NCBI GenBank assembly: GCA_000302695.1
Contig: AMFN01000002.1
Span: forward strand, 186,001 to 250,000
Direction of reading: 5' to 3'
From: Enterobacteriaceae bacterium LSJC7
GTDB taxonomy: Bacteria; Pseudomonadota; Gammaproteobacteria; Enterobacterales; Enterobacteriaceae
DNA: 64,000 bases
In this document: positions 1 to 8,863 of the stretch, piece after piece
How the letters are laid out: every line of letters begins with the position of its first letter
How positions within the stretch are numbered: position 1 is the stretch's first letter
The notes under the pieces: generated by a model
Databases searched by the model: none
Seen by the model: only the letters and a program-made list of their open reading frames with translations
What the model was told of the DNA's origin: nothing
Translations under genes and position numbers: made by a program

Positions 1-1268
1 ACGAATTTGCCAATCATATCCGGCGAGCCTTCAAAGTTAACCACGCGGTTATTCTCGGTGCGTCCTGACAGTTCCATAATGCTCTTACGTGACGTGCCTT
101 CCACCAGAATGCGCTGGGTGGTGCCGAGCATACGGCGGCTCCAGGCCATCGCCTGCTGGTTGATACGCTCCTGCAAAATGTACAGGCGCTGCTTTTTCTC
201 TTCTTCTGCAACGTCGTCCACCATATCGGCAGCCGGCGTACCGGGGCGCGCAGAGAAGATAAAGCTAAAGCTCATATCGAAATTCACATCAGCGATGAGC
301 TTCATGGTCTGCTCAAAGTCCTGGGTGGTTTCACCCGGGAAGCCAACGATAAAGTCAGAGCTAATTTGCAGGTCAGGACGGGCAACCAGCAGCTTGCGGA
401 TAATCGCTTTGTACTCCAGTGCCGTGTGGGTGCGGCCCATCATGTTCAGCACGCGGTCAGAGCCGCTTTGCACCGGCAGATGCAGGAAGCTTACCAGCTC
501 CGGCGTATCGCGGTAGACCTCGATGATGTCGTCAGTAAACTCAATCGGGTGGCTGGTGGTAAAGCGAATACGGTCAATGCCGTCAATGGCCGCCACCAGG
601 CGCAGCAGTTCGGCAAAGGTACAGACGCCGTCATCAAAGGTGGCACCGCGATAGGCGTTAACGTTCTGGCCAAGCAGGTTCACTTCACGCACGCCCTGGG
701 CGGCAAGCTGGGCGATTTCCAGCAGGACGTCGTCACTCGGACGGCTCACTTCCTCACCGCGAGTGTACGGCACCACGCAGTAGGTGCAGTATTTGTTGCA
801 GCCTTCCATGATGGAGACGAACGCGGTCGGCCCTTCGGCGCGCGGCTCCGGCAGGCGATCGAATTTCTCGATTTCCGGGAAGCTTACGTCAATCACCGGG
901 CTGCGCTCGCCGCTGACGCGGTTTATCATCTCCGGCAGGCGGTGTAGCGTTTGTGGCCCAAAAATGATGTCCACATAGCGGGCGCGCTCGCGGATGTGCT
1001 CGCCTTCCTGAGAGGCAACGCAGCCGCCGACGCCAATAATCAGCTCCGGGTTCTTTTCCTTGAGTAATTTCCAGCGACCTAACTGGTGGAACACCTTTTC
1101 CTGGGCCTTCTCACGGATAGAGCAGGTATTAAGCAGCAGGACATCCGCGTCTTCTGCCACCTCGGTCAGAGTGAAACCGTGGGTGGTTTCCAGCAGGTCT
1201 GCCATCTTCGATGAATCGTATTCGTTCATCTGACAGCCCCAGGTTTTGATGTGTAATTTCTTTGTCAT
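1..1268 (-). CDS. miaB: tRNA-2-methylthio-N6-dimethylallyladenosine synthase MiaB (3' end cut off by window)
   Basis: Radical-SAM methylthiotransferase that adds the 2-methylthio group to isopentenyl-A37 of tRNAs reading UNN codons. The reading frame runs from ATG at 1268 down to base 1 without a stop, giving about 422 of the roughly 474 residues known for E. coli MiaB. The N-terminus [15 protein letters not shown] carries the first cluster cysteine of the methylthiotransferase domain. The central CNKYCTYC stretch is the CxxxCxxC radical-SAM motif. The last visible residues (around [10 protein letters not shown]) belong to the start of the TRAM domain, so only the C-terminal RNA-binding tail is missing. 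It lies next to ubiF, divergently transcribed, as in E. coli. The identity is certain; the truncation is a window effect. Confidence 0.96.
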   Translation of the reverse strand, partial: MTKKLHIKTWGCQMNEYDSSKMADLLETTHGFTLTEVAEDADVLLLNTCSIREKAQEKVFHQLGRWKLLKEKNPELIIGVGGCVASQEGEHIRERARYVDIIFGPQTLHRLPEMINRVSGERSPVIDVSFPEIEKFDRLPEPRAEGPTAFVSIMEGCNKYCTYCVVPYTRGEEVSRPSDDVLLEIAQLAAQGVREVNLLGQNVNAYRGATFDDGVCTFAELLRLVAAIDGIDRIRFTTSHPIEFTDDIIEVYRDTPELVSFLHLPVQSGSDRVLNMMGRTHTALEYKAIIRKLLVARPDLQISSDFIVGFPGETTQDFEQTMKLIADVNFDMSFSFIFSARPGTPAADMVDDVAEEEKKQRLYILQERINQQAMAWSRRMLGTTQRILVEGTSRKSIMELSGRTENNRVVNFEGSPDMIGKF

Positions 1269-1408
1269 TGGTCTGGCTTACGTCATACAAGGAATGCAGG
1301 GCGCGTATTGTAATGCTTTGGCGGGTTCGTGACCAGTAGAGCGCGCCTGCCGCATGGCGTGAAAAAATCCGGTAAACTGAAGGAACTGCGGATTAAGGAA
1401 AAATGATG

Positions 1409-2584
1409 ATGACAAATCAATCCATTGAGGTGGCTGTTGTTGGCGGTGGAATGGTTGGTGCGGCGGTAGCACTGGGGCTGGCACAGCGCGGATTTCAGGT
1501 GGCGGTGGTGGAGCATGAGGCGCCAGCGGTGTTTGATGCCAGCGTGCCGCCGGACGTGCGGATTTCGGCCATCAGCCGTGCGTCGGTGGATTTGCTGAAA
1601 TCGCTTGGCGTATGGTCCGCGGTACGCGCTATGCGTTGTCATCCCTATCGGCGGCTGGAAACCTGGGAGTGGGAAAACGCCCATGTGGTGTTTGACGCAC
1701 AGGAGCTGAAGCTGCCGGAACTGGGTTTTATGGTTGAGAACGCCGTGTTGCAGCGTGCGCTGTGGCAGGCGCTCCAGGCACATCCGCAGGTGCAACTGCG
1801 CTGCCCGGCAACACTAACGGCCATGCAGGCCAGCGACGAGGGCCACGTGCTGGTGTTCGATAATGGTGACGTGTTACGCGCGCAGCTGGTCGTTGGCGCC
1901 GATGGCGCCAGTTCACGAGTACGCCAATGGGCGGGCATCGGTACTCACGCCTGGCAATACCGTCAGGCATGCATGCTGATTACCGTGCAGTGCGAGAATG
2001 CGCCTGGCGACAGCACCTGGCAGCACTTTACGCCGAGCGGACCGCACGCGTTTCTTCCTTTATTTGATAACTGGGCGTCACTGGTGTGGTACGACACACC
2101 GCAACGTATTCGTAAGCTTCAGGCAATGACCCTGTCGCAGTTGAAAAGCGCCATTGCCTCAACCTTCCCGGTGCGTCTGGGGGAAGTGACGCCGGTTGCC
2201 AGCGGTGCATTCCCACTTACCCGCCGTCATGCGCTGCGCTATGTGCAATCCGGGCTGGCGCTGGTGGGGGATGCGGCTCATACCATTCACCCGCTGGCCG
2301 GGCAGGGCGTGAACCTCGGTTATCGTGATGCCCAGGCGCTGCTGGAGATCCTCGGTAACGCACGCGAACGCGGTGAAGACTGGCACAGCCAGCCGGTGCT
2401 TAAGCGTTACCAGAACCGACGTATGCCGGATAACTACGTGATGCAAAGCGGCATGGATCTATTTTGCAGCGGCTTTAGTAATGACCTTGGTCCGGTGCGT
2501 GTGCTGCGCAATCTGGGGCTGATGGCGGCCCAGCGCGCGGGTGCACTCAAGCGCCAGGCGCTGAAGTATGCGCTGGGGCTGTGA
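1409..2584 (+). CDS. ubiF: 2-octaprenyl-3-methyl-6-methoxy-1,4-benzoquinol hydroxylase UbiF
   Basis: FAD-dependent monooxygenase that adds the last ring hydroxyl group in ubiquinone biosynthesis. The product is 391 residues, the same as E. coli. The N-terminal GGGMVGAAVALGL is the dinucleotide-binding GxGxxG fold, and GDAAHTIHPLAGQGVNLG is the second FAD-binding motif of the UbiH/UbiF/VisC family. Three ATG codons lie in tandem at 1403, 1406 and 1409. I chose the third because it matches the MTNQ start of E. coli UbiF and sits best behind the TAAGGA ribosome site at about 1394-1399. The gene is monocistronic, with a hairpin and T-run just downstream. Confidence 0.95.
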   Translation: MTNQSIEVAVVGGGMVGAAVALGLAQRGFQVAVVEHEAPAVFDASVPPDVRISAISRASVDLLKSLGVWSAVRAMRCHPYRRLETWEWENAHVVFDAQELKLPELGFMVENAVLQRALWQALQAHPQVQLRCPATLTAMQASDEGHVLVFDNGDVLRAQLVVGADGASSRVRQWAGIGTHAWQYRQACMLITVQCENAPGDSTWQHFTPSGPHAFLPLFDNWASLVWYDTPQRIRKLQAMTLSQLKSAIASTFPVRLGEVTPVASGAFPLTRRHALRYVQSGLALVGDAAHTIHPLAGQGVNLGYRDAQALLEILGNARERGEDWHSQPVLKRYQNRRMPDNYVMQSGMDLFCSGFSNDLGPVRVLRNLGLMAAQRAGALKRQALKYALGL

Positions 2585-2611
2585 TAAGGCGTTGGTGAAA
2601 GGCGATGAATG

Positions 2612-2636
2612 AAAAAGGGGCATCAGCCCTTTTTTC
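2612..2636 (+). terminator. Rho-independent terminator after ubiF
   Basis: An A-rich left arm AAAAGGG, short loop, and CCCTTTTTT right arm start 28 bases after the ubiF stop. The A and T runs on both sides make it potentially bidirectional, so it may also back up the terminator of the tRNA operon coming from the other strand. Confidence 0.75.
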
Positions 2637-2686
2637 ATCTCTGAAATACAGGGTAAGCAAATAACAGCGTAGCAGAAGCACATAAC

Positions 2687-2713
2687 AAAAAGGCCCGCTT
2701 GCGCGGGCCTTTC
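2687..2713 (-). terminator. Terminator of the metT-glnX tRNA operon
   Basis: Perfect 8-bp stem (AGGCCCGC / GCGGGCCT, 2691-2698 and 2703-2710) with a four-base loop, followed on the minus strand by a T-run. It lies 8 bases beyond the CCA end of the last tRNA gene. Confidence 0.9.
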
Positions 2714-2720
2714 TGATAAG

Positions 2721-2795
2721 TGGCTGGGGTGCAGGGATTCGAACCCCGGAATGCCGGAATCAGAATCCGGTGCCTTACCGCTTGGCGACACCCCA
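2721..2795 (-). tRNA. glnX: tRNA-Gln (CTG anticodon)
   Basis: A 75-base tRNA with encoded CCA, T-loop GGTTCGAATCC, and anticodon loop TTCTGAT (anticodon CTG, reads CAG). It is the last gene of a seven-tRNA operon whose order matches E. coli metT-leuW-glnU-glnW-metU-glnV-glnX. Confidence 0.96.
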
Positions 2796-2839
2796 ACAGT
2801 GTCTTTTTGTGGGCACTTTTCAGTGCAACTGCTCAAATT

Positions 2840-2914
2840 TGGCTGGGGTGCAGGGATTCGAACCCCGGAATGCCGGAATCAGAATCCGGTGCCTTACCGC
2901 TTGGCGACACCCCA
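2840..2914 (-). tRNA. glnV: tRNA-Gln (CTG anticodon)
   Basis: A 75-base tRNA identical as far as I can see to the one at 2721-2795, with anticodon loop TTCTGAT and encoded CCA. It occupies the glnV (supE) position of the E. coli operon. Confidence 0.96.
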
Positions 2915-2964
2915 ATAGTGTCTTTTACTGATTATAAACACCGTTAAAAACGATGTCTTAAGTA

Positions 2965-3041
2965 TGGTGGCTACGACGGGATTCGAACCTGTGACCCCAT
3001 CATTATGAGTGATGTGCTCTAACCAACCGAGCTACGTAGCC
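2965..3041 (-). tRNA. metU: Elongator tRNA-Met (CAT anticodon)
   Basis: A 77-base tRNA starting GGCTACGTAGCTC with anticodon loop CTCATAA and encoded CCA. It has the elongator, not initiator, acceptor stem. It is separated by only five bases from the glutamine tRNA upstream of it in the transcript. Confidence 0.96.
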
Positions 3042-3046
3042 AGAAT

Positions 3047-3121
3047 TGGCTGGGGTGCAGGGATTCGAACCCCGGAATGCTGGAATCAGAATCCAGTGCC
3101 TTACCGCTTGGCGACACCCCA
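3047..3121 (-). tRNA. glnW: tRNA-Gln with CTG anticodon in the glnW position
   Basis: A 75-base tRNA-Gln with stem CTGGA, loop TTCTGAT, stem TCCAG and encoded CCA. The anticodon is CTG. In E. coli the gene at this position is the TTG isoacceptor, identical to glnU. Here the acceptor and T arms follow the glnV/glnX type, and only the anticodon stem has its own bases (CTGGA instead of CCGGA). This leaves one TTG gene and three CTG genes in the operon. Confidence 0.93.
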
Positions 3122-3198
3122 ACTAAAAGCGTTGTCAATGAACGCAGTAGACGTTGCGTCAGTGACGGATAACCGCAAGCGCGATTATCATAAAAAAA

Positions 3199-3273
3199 TG
3201 GCTGGGGTACCTGGATTCGAACCAGGGAATGCCGGTATCAAAAACCGGTGCCTTACCGCTTGGCGATACCCCA
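3199..3273 (-). tRNA. glnU: tRNA-Gln (TTG anticodon)
   Basis: A 75-base tRNA with anticodon loop TTTTGAT (anticodon TTG, reads CAA and, by wobble, CAG), encoded CCA and start TGGGGTATCGCC. It is the only TTG glutamine tRNA in the window. Confidence 0.96.
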
Positions 3274-3294
3274 TCCGGCAACGTCTAAGGGAAA

Positions 3295-3379
3295 TGGTGC
3301 GGGAGGCGAGACTTGAACTCGCACACCTTGCGGCGCCAGAACCTAAATCTGGTGCGTCTACCAATTTCGCCACTCCCGC
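3295..3379 (-). tRNA. leuW: tRNA-Leu (TAG anticodon)
   Basis: An 85-base class II tRNA with a long variable arm, start GCGGGAGTGGCG, anticodon loop TTTAGGT (TAG) and encoded CCA. It is the second gene of the tRNA operon. Confidence 0.96.
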
Positions 3380-3386
3380 AAAAAGA

Positions 3387-3463
3387 TGGTGGCTACGACG
3401 GGATTCGAACCTGTGACCCCATCATTATGAGTGATGTGCTCTAACCAACTGAGCTACGTAGCC
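3387..3463 (-). tRNA. metT: Elongator tRNA-Met (CAT anticodon)
   Basis: A 77-base tRNA that differs from metU at one base I can see (in the D-arm). It is the first gene of the operon, directly behind the promoter at 3501-3529. Confidence 0.96.
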
Positions 3464-3500
3464 CTCTTTTTCGCGTTACCTTATCGGCGTTGCGGGGCGC

Positions 3501-3529
3501 ATTATGCGTATCTGTCCTGGCAGCGTCAA
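3501..3529 (-). promoter_or_regulatory. Promoter of the metT tRNA operon
   Basis: On the minus strand, TTGACG (3529-3524), a 17-base spacer and CATAAT (3506-3501) give a near-consensus sigma-70 promoter. The bases right after the -10 are GCGCCCCGC, a GC-rich discriminator of the kind found at stringently controlled stable-RNA promoters. It lies about 40 bases upstream of metT. Stringent control is an inference from the discriminator. Confidence 0.85.
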
Positions 3530-3655
3530 CTAGTTTTTTACCACAAAGCGGCCCCTCCGGTTTGTTTGACCAGCTTGCGAACAGCTTGCTCAGATTCTCG
3601 CCAATAACCGCAGAAACAATCACTTTGCATCAGCGGGCGACCAGGCGCCTGGAAA

Positions 3656-3684
3656 TAAAAAACGGGCCAGCGATGGCCCGTTGG
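3656..3684 (-). terminator. Terminator of asnB
   Basis: Eight-base-pair stem AACGGGCC / GGCCCGTT (3661-3668 and 3675-3682) followed on the minus strand by a T-run, 20 bases after the asnB stop. Confidence 0.88.
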
Positions 3685-3702
3685 TTTGACGTCTGTTGAG
3701 AC

Positions 3703-5367
3703 TTACTGATAGGCGTCCTGGTGCACGCCTACCGCGCGGCCTGACGGATCGTTCATGTTTTTGAAGGATTCATCCCATTCAATCGCTTTAGCCGACGAAC
3801 AGGCAACCGACGGGCCACCCGGCACGCACTCAGCGGCACTCGGGACCGGGAACAACTCCTCAAAGATTTCGCGATACAGGTAGCCTTCTTTGGAGCCAGG
3901 CGTGTTGTACGGGAAGCGAAAATGCGCGGTTTCCAACTGCTGGTCGCTGACCTGCTGGGCCGCCACTTCTTTGAGCGTATCAATCCAGCTGTAGCCTACG
4001 CCGTCAGAGAACTGCTCTTTCTGGCGCCAGGCAACGCTTGCGGGCAGGTAAGATTCAAAACATTCGCGCAGAACGTGCTTCTCCATCTTGCCGTTGCCGC
4101 ACATTTTGTCGCGTGGGTTGATGCGCATCGCCACGTCGAGGAATTTCTTATCAAGGAACGGCACGCGGGCTTCCACGCCCCAGGCAGACATGGCTTTGTT
4201 GGCACGGGCGCAGTCGAACATGTGCAGCGCCAGCAGCTTGCGCACGGTTTCTTCATGTAGCTCTTTCGCATTCGGCGCTTTATGGAAATAGAGGTAGCCG
4301 CCGAAGACTTCATCCGAACCTTCACCGGAGAGCACCATTTTGATGCCCATCGCTTTAATTTTGCGCGACATCAGGTACATCGGCGTTGATGCGCGGATGG
4401 TGGTTACGTCATAGGTTTCGATGTGATAAATCACATCGCGAATCGCATCCAGTCCTTCCTGCACCGTAAAGTGAATTTCGTGGTGCACTGTGCCAAGGTG
4501 GTTTGCCACTTCCTGAGCGGCTTTGAGGTCCGGTGAGCCTTCAAGTCCGACGGCAAACGAGTGCAGTTGCGGCCACCAGGCCTCGCTGCGCTCGTCATCT
4601 TCTACGCGGCGTGCGGCGAATTTTTTGGTAATGGCGGAGATAATCGACGAGTCCAGCCCGCCAGACAGCAGCACACCGTAAGGCACATCTGACATCAGGT
4701 GGCTTTTTACTGCCTCTTCCAGCGCCACGCGCAGCGCGTTTTTATCGGTTTCGTTGTTCTCAACCGCGTCGTACTCAAACCAGTCGCGCTGCCAGTAGCG
4801 GCGAATTTCACCGTCCTGGCTCCACAGGTAGCTTCCTGGCGGAAATTCTTTAATAGTGCGGCACACCGGCGTCAGCGCTTTCATTTCAGAGGCCACGTAC
4901 ATGTTGCCGTGCTCGTCGTAGCCCATATACAGCGGAATAATGCCGATGTGGTCACGGCCAATCAGCCAGGCGTCTTTTTCGCTGTCGTAAAGTACGAAGG
5001 CGAACATGCCCTGTAGTTCATCGAGAAACTCCGGCCCTTTCTCCTGGTACAGTGCCAGGATAACCTCGCAGTCGGAGCCGGTCTGGAAGGCGTAGTGGTC
5101 AGCGTATTCGGCACGCAGCGCCTGGTGGTTATAGATTTCGCCGTTAACCGCCAGTGCGTGGGTTTTCTTTTCGTTATACAGCGGCTGTGCGCCTGCGTTG
5201 ACATCAACAATGGACAGGCGCTCGTGGGCGAGAATGGCCTTGTCGCTGGCGTAAATGCCGGACCAGTCCGGGCCGCGATGGCGCATCAGGCGAGACAGTT
5301 CGAGTGCTTTTTTACGCAGTTCACCCGCGTCGGTTTTGATATCCAGCACGCCAAAAATAGAACACAT
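3703..5367 (-). CDS. asnB: Asparagine synthetase B, glutamine-hydrolysing
   Basis: Makes asparagine from aspartate, ATP and glutamine in the cytoplasm. The product is 554 residues, the same as E. coli AsnB. The class II amidotransferase domain begins at the exposed Cys2 (MCSIFGV). The synthetase domain has the ATP-pyrophosphatase loop LSGGLDSS at about residue 235 and GEGSDEVFGGY further on. The start at 5367 is preceded by GGAGTAA on the minus strand. The gene is a single transcription unit between the tRNA operon and the end of nagD, with its own terminator, as in E. coli. Confidence 0.97.
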   Translation of the reverse strand: MCSIFGVLDIKTDAGELRKKALELSRLMRHRGPDWSGIYASDKAILAHERLSIVDVNAGAQPLYNEKKTHALAVNGEIYNHQALRAEYADHYAFQTGSDCEVILALYQEKGPEFLDELQGMFAFVLYDSEKDAWLIGRDHIGIIPLYMGYDEHGNMYVASEMKALTPVCRTIKEFPPGSYLWSQDGEIRRYWQRDWFEYDAVENNETDKNALRVALEEAVKSHLMSDVPYGVLLSGGLDSSIISAITKKFAARRVEDDERSEAWWPQLHSFAVGLEGSPDLKAAQEVANHLGTVHHEIHFTVQEGLDAIRDVIYHIETYDVTTIRASTPMYLMSRKIKAMGIKMVLSGEGSDEVFGGYLYFHKAPNAKELHEETVRKLLALHMFDCARANKAMSAWGVEARVPFLDKKFLDVAMRINPRDKMCGNGKMEKHVLRECFESYLPASVAWRQKEQFSDGVGYSWIDTLKEVAAQQVSDQQLETAHFRFPYNTPGSKEGYLYREIFEELFPVPSAAECVPGGPSVACSSAKAIEWDESFKNMNDPSGRAVGVHQDAYQ

Positions 5368-5566
5368 AGCTTACTCCGTTGTACCCGCCCGGTGACGGTG
5401 TTTCGTTGTCGTGCCTATGAAAATGCCGTAACTGCCACAGGCAATGCAAGCGATTTACCGGGTCGATAACAAAAAGAGTAATAGCAGTTGCTGAATGCTG
5501 AAAAAAACTTACCGAATAGCCGTGATAATTGACGATTCGTTAATTTTATGGCGGTTTTATTGAATG

Positions 5567-5594
5567 CTGCGCCACGCCGGGCGGCGTGGCGCAG
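5567..5594 (-). terminator. Hairpin at the end of the nag operon
   Basis: A perfect 12-bp stem (5567-5578 with 5583-5594) and a four-base loop begin four bases after the nagD stop codon. There is no T-run behind it, so it may be a 3'-end stabiliser or Rho-assisted end rather than a classical terminator. Confidence 0.6.
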
Positions 5595-5598
5595 AGAA

Positions 5599-6351
5599 TC
5601 AGATAACGTCGATTTCGGCAACCGACGGGTAAATCCAGGTCGGGCGAAAAGGCATGTCATCAATATCATTAAGGGTGGAGACGCCGGAGAGTACCAGAAT
5701 GGTTTCCAGCCCGGCCTGGAAGCCTGCCAGAATATCGGTACGCAGGTTGTCACCCACAATGACGGTTTCTTCTGAGTGTGCCTGCATTTTGTTAAGCGCC
5801 GAGCGGATTATCCACGGGCTGGGTTTGCCCACATAGAACGGCGCTCGCCCGGAGATTTTTTCAATACCAGCGCACAACGCACCGCAGGCAGGGTAGTAGC
5901 TGTGGCCGTGGGTATCGGGGTTAGTGGCGATAAAGCGCGCACCGTTAGCCACAAAGAACGCCGCTTTATGCATCATTTCCCAGTTATAGGAGCGAGTTTC
6001 GCCAACAATAACAAAATCAGGGTTCACATCGGTAATGGTAAACCCGGCTTTATACAGTTCGTGAATCAGTGCGCCTTCGCCCACCACGTAGGCTTTTTTA
6101 CCTTCCTGGCGGCGCAGAAAATCAGCGGTGGCCATCGCCGAGGTATAGAAGACGCTGTCTGGCACGTCGATGCCCGCCGTGGCAAAGCGGTTTGCCAGGT
6201 CCTGGCCGGTTTGTGACGGGTAGTTCGTCAGCAGGACCAGCGGCAGGCCTTTTTCCATAATGCCTGTGATGAACTGTGCGGCGCCTGGAATGGCAACGTT
6301 GTCGTGCATCAGCACGCCGTCGATATCGCAGATGATGTTTTTAATTGTCAT
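5599..6351 (-). CDS. nagD: HAD-family nucleotidase NagD (UMP/ribonucleotide monophosphatase)
   Basis: HAD-superfamily phosphatase, class IIA, with best known activity on nucleoside monophosphates such as UMP. The product is 250 residues when started at ATG 6351 (MTIKNIICDIDGV). An open frame extends 24 codons further upstream, but that part runs into the nagC-nagD gap and has no family match. CDIDGVLMHD holds the two catalytic aspartates, LLTNYPSQTGQD is motif II, and VGDNLRTDILAG near the C-terminus is the Mg-binding motif. It is the last gene of nagBACD. Its cellular role in amino-sugar use is unclear even in E. coli. Confidence 0.95.
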   Translation of the reverse strand: MTIKNIICDIDGVLMHDNVAIPGAAQFITGIMEKGLPLVLLTNYPSQTGQDLANRFATAGIDVPDSVFYTSAMATADFLRRQEGKKAYVVGEGALIHELYKAGFTITDVNPDFVIVGETRSYNWEMMHKAAFFVANGARFIATNPDTHGHSYYPACGALCAGIEKISGRAPFYVGKPSPWIIRSALNKMQAHSEETVIVGDNLRTDILAGFQAGLETILVLSGVSTLNDIDDMPFRPTWIYPSVAEIDVI

Positions 6352-6447
6352 AGGTCGGTCGTATAGCTTGAGAAGCGCGTTATGGTAATAAGCGCCAGCG
6401 GAAAAGAAAACACCTGCACACACAAGGTGTGATGCAGGCGCGTAGGA

Positions 6448-7677
6448 TCAGTGGGTGGACTCGCCGAGCAACCGCTGTAACAGCATGCCGTTAAGCATGG
6501 CGCGTTTGACCAGCGCGAAAGCGCCAATCGCTGAACGGTCGTTAAGGCGTGAGCAGACCACAGGCAGGTTTTTACGAAACGCCTGTAGCGCCTGGGAGTT
6601 AATACAGTTGCCAATAGCAGGCAGCAGTACGCGCTCGGCTTCGGTGATTTCACCGGCAATCACCACCTTCTGCGGGTTAAACAGGTTAATGGCAATCGCG
6701 ATGGCTTTGCCCAGATGACGGCCGACATATTCGATGACTTCACTTGCCAGCGGATCGCCCTTATTGGCGGCTTTGCAGATATGGCGAATATCGCAGGTTT
6801 CGGCCGTAAGCCTGCTCTGGTAGCCCTGTTCCAGCAGATGGCGCACGCGCTGCTCAATGGCTGCATTGGCGGCAATAGTCTCCAGACAGCCAAAATTACC
6901 GCAGTGGCAGCGCTCACCGAGTGGATCGACCTGAATATGGCCAATTTCACCCACGTTGCCGTTGCGCCCGAGGAAGATTTTGCCGTTGGACAAAATGCCT
7001 GCACCGGTGCCGCGGTGTACGCGCACCAGAATGGCGTCTTCACAGTCCTGGGTTGAACCAAAATAGTGCTCAGCAAGCGCCATGCTGCGGATATCGTGGC
7101 CGACAAAGCTGGTGAGGTTGAAGCGCTGCTCAAGCCGTTCCACCAGTGGCCAGTTGTTAACCTCGATATGCGGCATGTAGCGCACGACGCCAGTGTCTGG
7201 CTCAACCAGCCCCGGCAGAATCACTGAGATGGCGATAAGCTCGCGCTGTTTGCGCTGGCAGGCGTCGAGAAAGTGGGCAATGGCATCAAGCAGTGCCTGT
7301 TCCAGGCTCTCCTGACTGCGTTGCGGCAGTGGGTAGTGTTGCTCAAGGAGCGCACGCGCGCTGAGATCGAATAGCGTCAGTGTGGCATCGTAGCGCCCAA
7401 GTCGCACACCAATCGCCTGGAAATTGCGGGTTTCGGTAACAATAGAAATGGCGCGTCTGCCGCCAGTGGAAGCCTGCTGATCGACCTCTTTAATCAAACC
7501 GCGCTCGATCAGCTGGCGGGTAATTTTTGTGACGCTGGCGGGAGCGAGCTGGCTTTGTTCGGCAATCTGAATGCGGGATATCGGGCCATGTTGGTCTATC
7601 AGGCGATAAACCGCAGCCCCGTTAATTTGCTTTACCAGATCGACATTACCAATTTGAGCCTGTCCACCAGTCGTCAT
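6448..7677 (-). CDS. nagC: NagC, GlcNAc-6-phosphate-responsive ROK repressor
   Basis: Transcriptional repressor of amino-sugar and chitin genes; released from DNA by GlcNAc-6-phosphate. The product is 409 residues (E. coli 406). The N-terminal winged helix (ISRIQIAEQSQLAPASVTKI, residues about 30-50) binds operators. The ROK sugar-binding domain follows, with GRNGNVGEIGH and the zinc-binding CHCGNFGC motif. It lies third in the nagBACD operon, nine bases after nagA. Likely targets visible here are the paired operators between nagB and nagE and a possible operator upstream of chiP. Confidence 0.97.
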   Translation of the reverse strand: MTTGGQAQIGNVDLVKQINGAAVYRLIDQHGPISRIQIAEQSQLAPASVTKITRQLIERGLIKEVDQQASTGGRRAISIVTETRNFQAIGVRLGRYDATLTLFDLSARALLEQHYPLPQRSQESLEQALLDAIAHFLDACQRKQRELIAISVILPGLVEPDTGVVRYMPHIEVNNWPLVERLEQRFNLTSFVGHDIRSMALAEHYFGSTQDCEDAILVRVHRGTGAGILSNGKIFLGRNGNVGEIGHIQVDPLGERCHCGNFGCLETIAANAAIEQRVRHLLEQGYQSRLTAETCDIRHICKAANKGDPLASEVIEYVGRHLGKAIAIAINLFNPQKVVIAGEITEAERVLLPAIGNCINSQALQAFRKNLPVVCSRLNDRSAIGAFALVKRAMLNGMLLQRLLGESTH

Positions 7678-7685
7678 GTATTTTT

Positions 7686-8834
7686 TTACCCGATTGCGAC
7701 CTCGTTACCGTTCACGATGGTCTTGATGATGTTGTAGTCGTGTGTAAAAGCGGTGAGGTTCGCCACTTTTCCTGCCTCAATGGTACCCAGGGTTTTTTCT
7801 ACACCCATTGCGCGGGCAGGGTAGAGCGTGGCCATACGCAGCGCTTCGTCCATCGCTACGTTAACGTGCTCAACCAGATTCTGCACGCCTTCTATCATAG
7901 TGAGCGCAGAACCGCTGAGCGTGCCATTTTCGTCCACGCACAGCCCATCGCGGTAGTATATTGTTTTACCGGCAAAAATGAACTTGTCAATGTTGGCGCC
8001 AGCCGGTGCGGTGGCATCGGTCACCAGGCAGAGTTTGTCGCCTTTAAGGTGTTTGGCATTGCGCACGTTGGCGTAATCCACATGCAGGCCGTCAGCAATG
8101 ATACCGCAGTACAAATCCGGCTCATCAAAAATAGCACCAGCGAGGCCTGGTTCACGACCGCTGATATAAGGCATGGCATTATAAAGGTGGGTTGCAAAGC
8201 GAATACCGGCTCTGAAGCCGCGTTTTGCTTCATTGACTGTTGCGTTGGAGTGACCGGCAGAGACAATGATGCCAGCAGCAACCAGTTTGCGAATCACCTC
8301 TGGCTCCACCATTTCTGGTGCCAGCGTGATTTTAGTGATGACATCGGCGTTCTGGCACAGGAAGTCGACCAACCTGGCTTCTGGCTTGCGAATATAAGCC
8401 GGGTTGTGAGTGCCTTTTTTCACCGGGTTCAGCCACGGACCTTCAAGATGCAGGCCCAGCGCCTGGTTATGGTGCTTTGCGAGGTACTCGCGCATGACGC
8501 GCACGCCCTGCATCATCAGCTCATCGCTGCAGGTAATGAGCGTTGGCAGATAGCTGGTGCAGCCGGATTTCTCATTGGCCTTTTGCATGATTTCCAGCGT
8601 GTCTACCGTGACGGCATCGGCAGTGTCGTTAAACTGCACGCCGCCGCAGCCGTTAAGCTGCACATCAATAAAACCCGGGGCAATAATTGCACCACCCAAA
8701 TCACGCGTTTCGATGCCTGGCGGCAGCTCGCCAACCGGACAAACGCGCTCAATAAGGCCATCGGCAATCACAACCGCGTGCCCGTCCAGAACGTCATGGC
8801 CGGTATAGATACGGCCGTGGGTTAATGCATACAT
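7686..8834 (-). CDS. nagA: N-acetylglucosamine-6-phosphate deacetylase
   Basis: Removes acetate from GlcNAc-6-phosphate to give glucosamine-6-phosphate, the step that also lowers the NagC inducer. The product is 382 residues, as in E. coli. It is an amidohydrolase fold, with HLEGPWLNP carrying the metal-binding glutamate, VSAGHSNA and FATHLYNAM carrying the metal histidines, and [10 protein letters not shown] carrying the catalytic aspartate. A GGGGAGA ribosome site precedes ATG 8834. It is the second gene of nagBACD, 29 bases after nagB. Confidence 0.97.
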   Translation of the reverse strand: MYALTHGRIYTGHDVLDGHAVVIADGLIERVCPVGELPPGIETRDLGGAIIAPGFIDVQLNGCGGVQFNDTADAVTVDTLEIMQKANEKSGCTSYLPTLITCSDELMMQGVRVMREYLAKHHNQALGLHLEGPWLNPVKKGTHNPAYIRKPEARLVDFLCQNADVITKITLAPEMVEPEVIRKLVAAGIIVSAGHSNATVNEAKRGFRAGIRFATHLYNAMPYISGREPGLAGAIFDEPDLYCGIIADGLHVDYANVRNAKHLKGDKLCLVTDATAPAGANIDKFIFAGKTIYYRDGLCVDENGTLSGSALTMIEGVQNLVEHVNVAMDEALRMATLYPARAMGVEKTLGTIEAGKVANLTAFTHDYNIIKTIVNGNEVAIG

Positions 8835-8863
8835 AATTATCTCCCCGGATTTAAAAAACGTGC

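Noticed and set aside
2720-3416. Several open frames over the tRNA cluster
   Set aside because: They translate tRNA genes (repeated WGAGIRTPE-like and GFEPRNAGI-like peptides) and are not coding.
6352-6423. Upstream start for nagD
   Set aside because: The 24 extra codons lie in the nagC-nagD gap, and the conserved protein begins at 6351.
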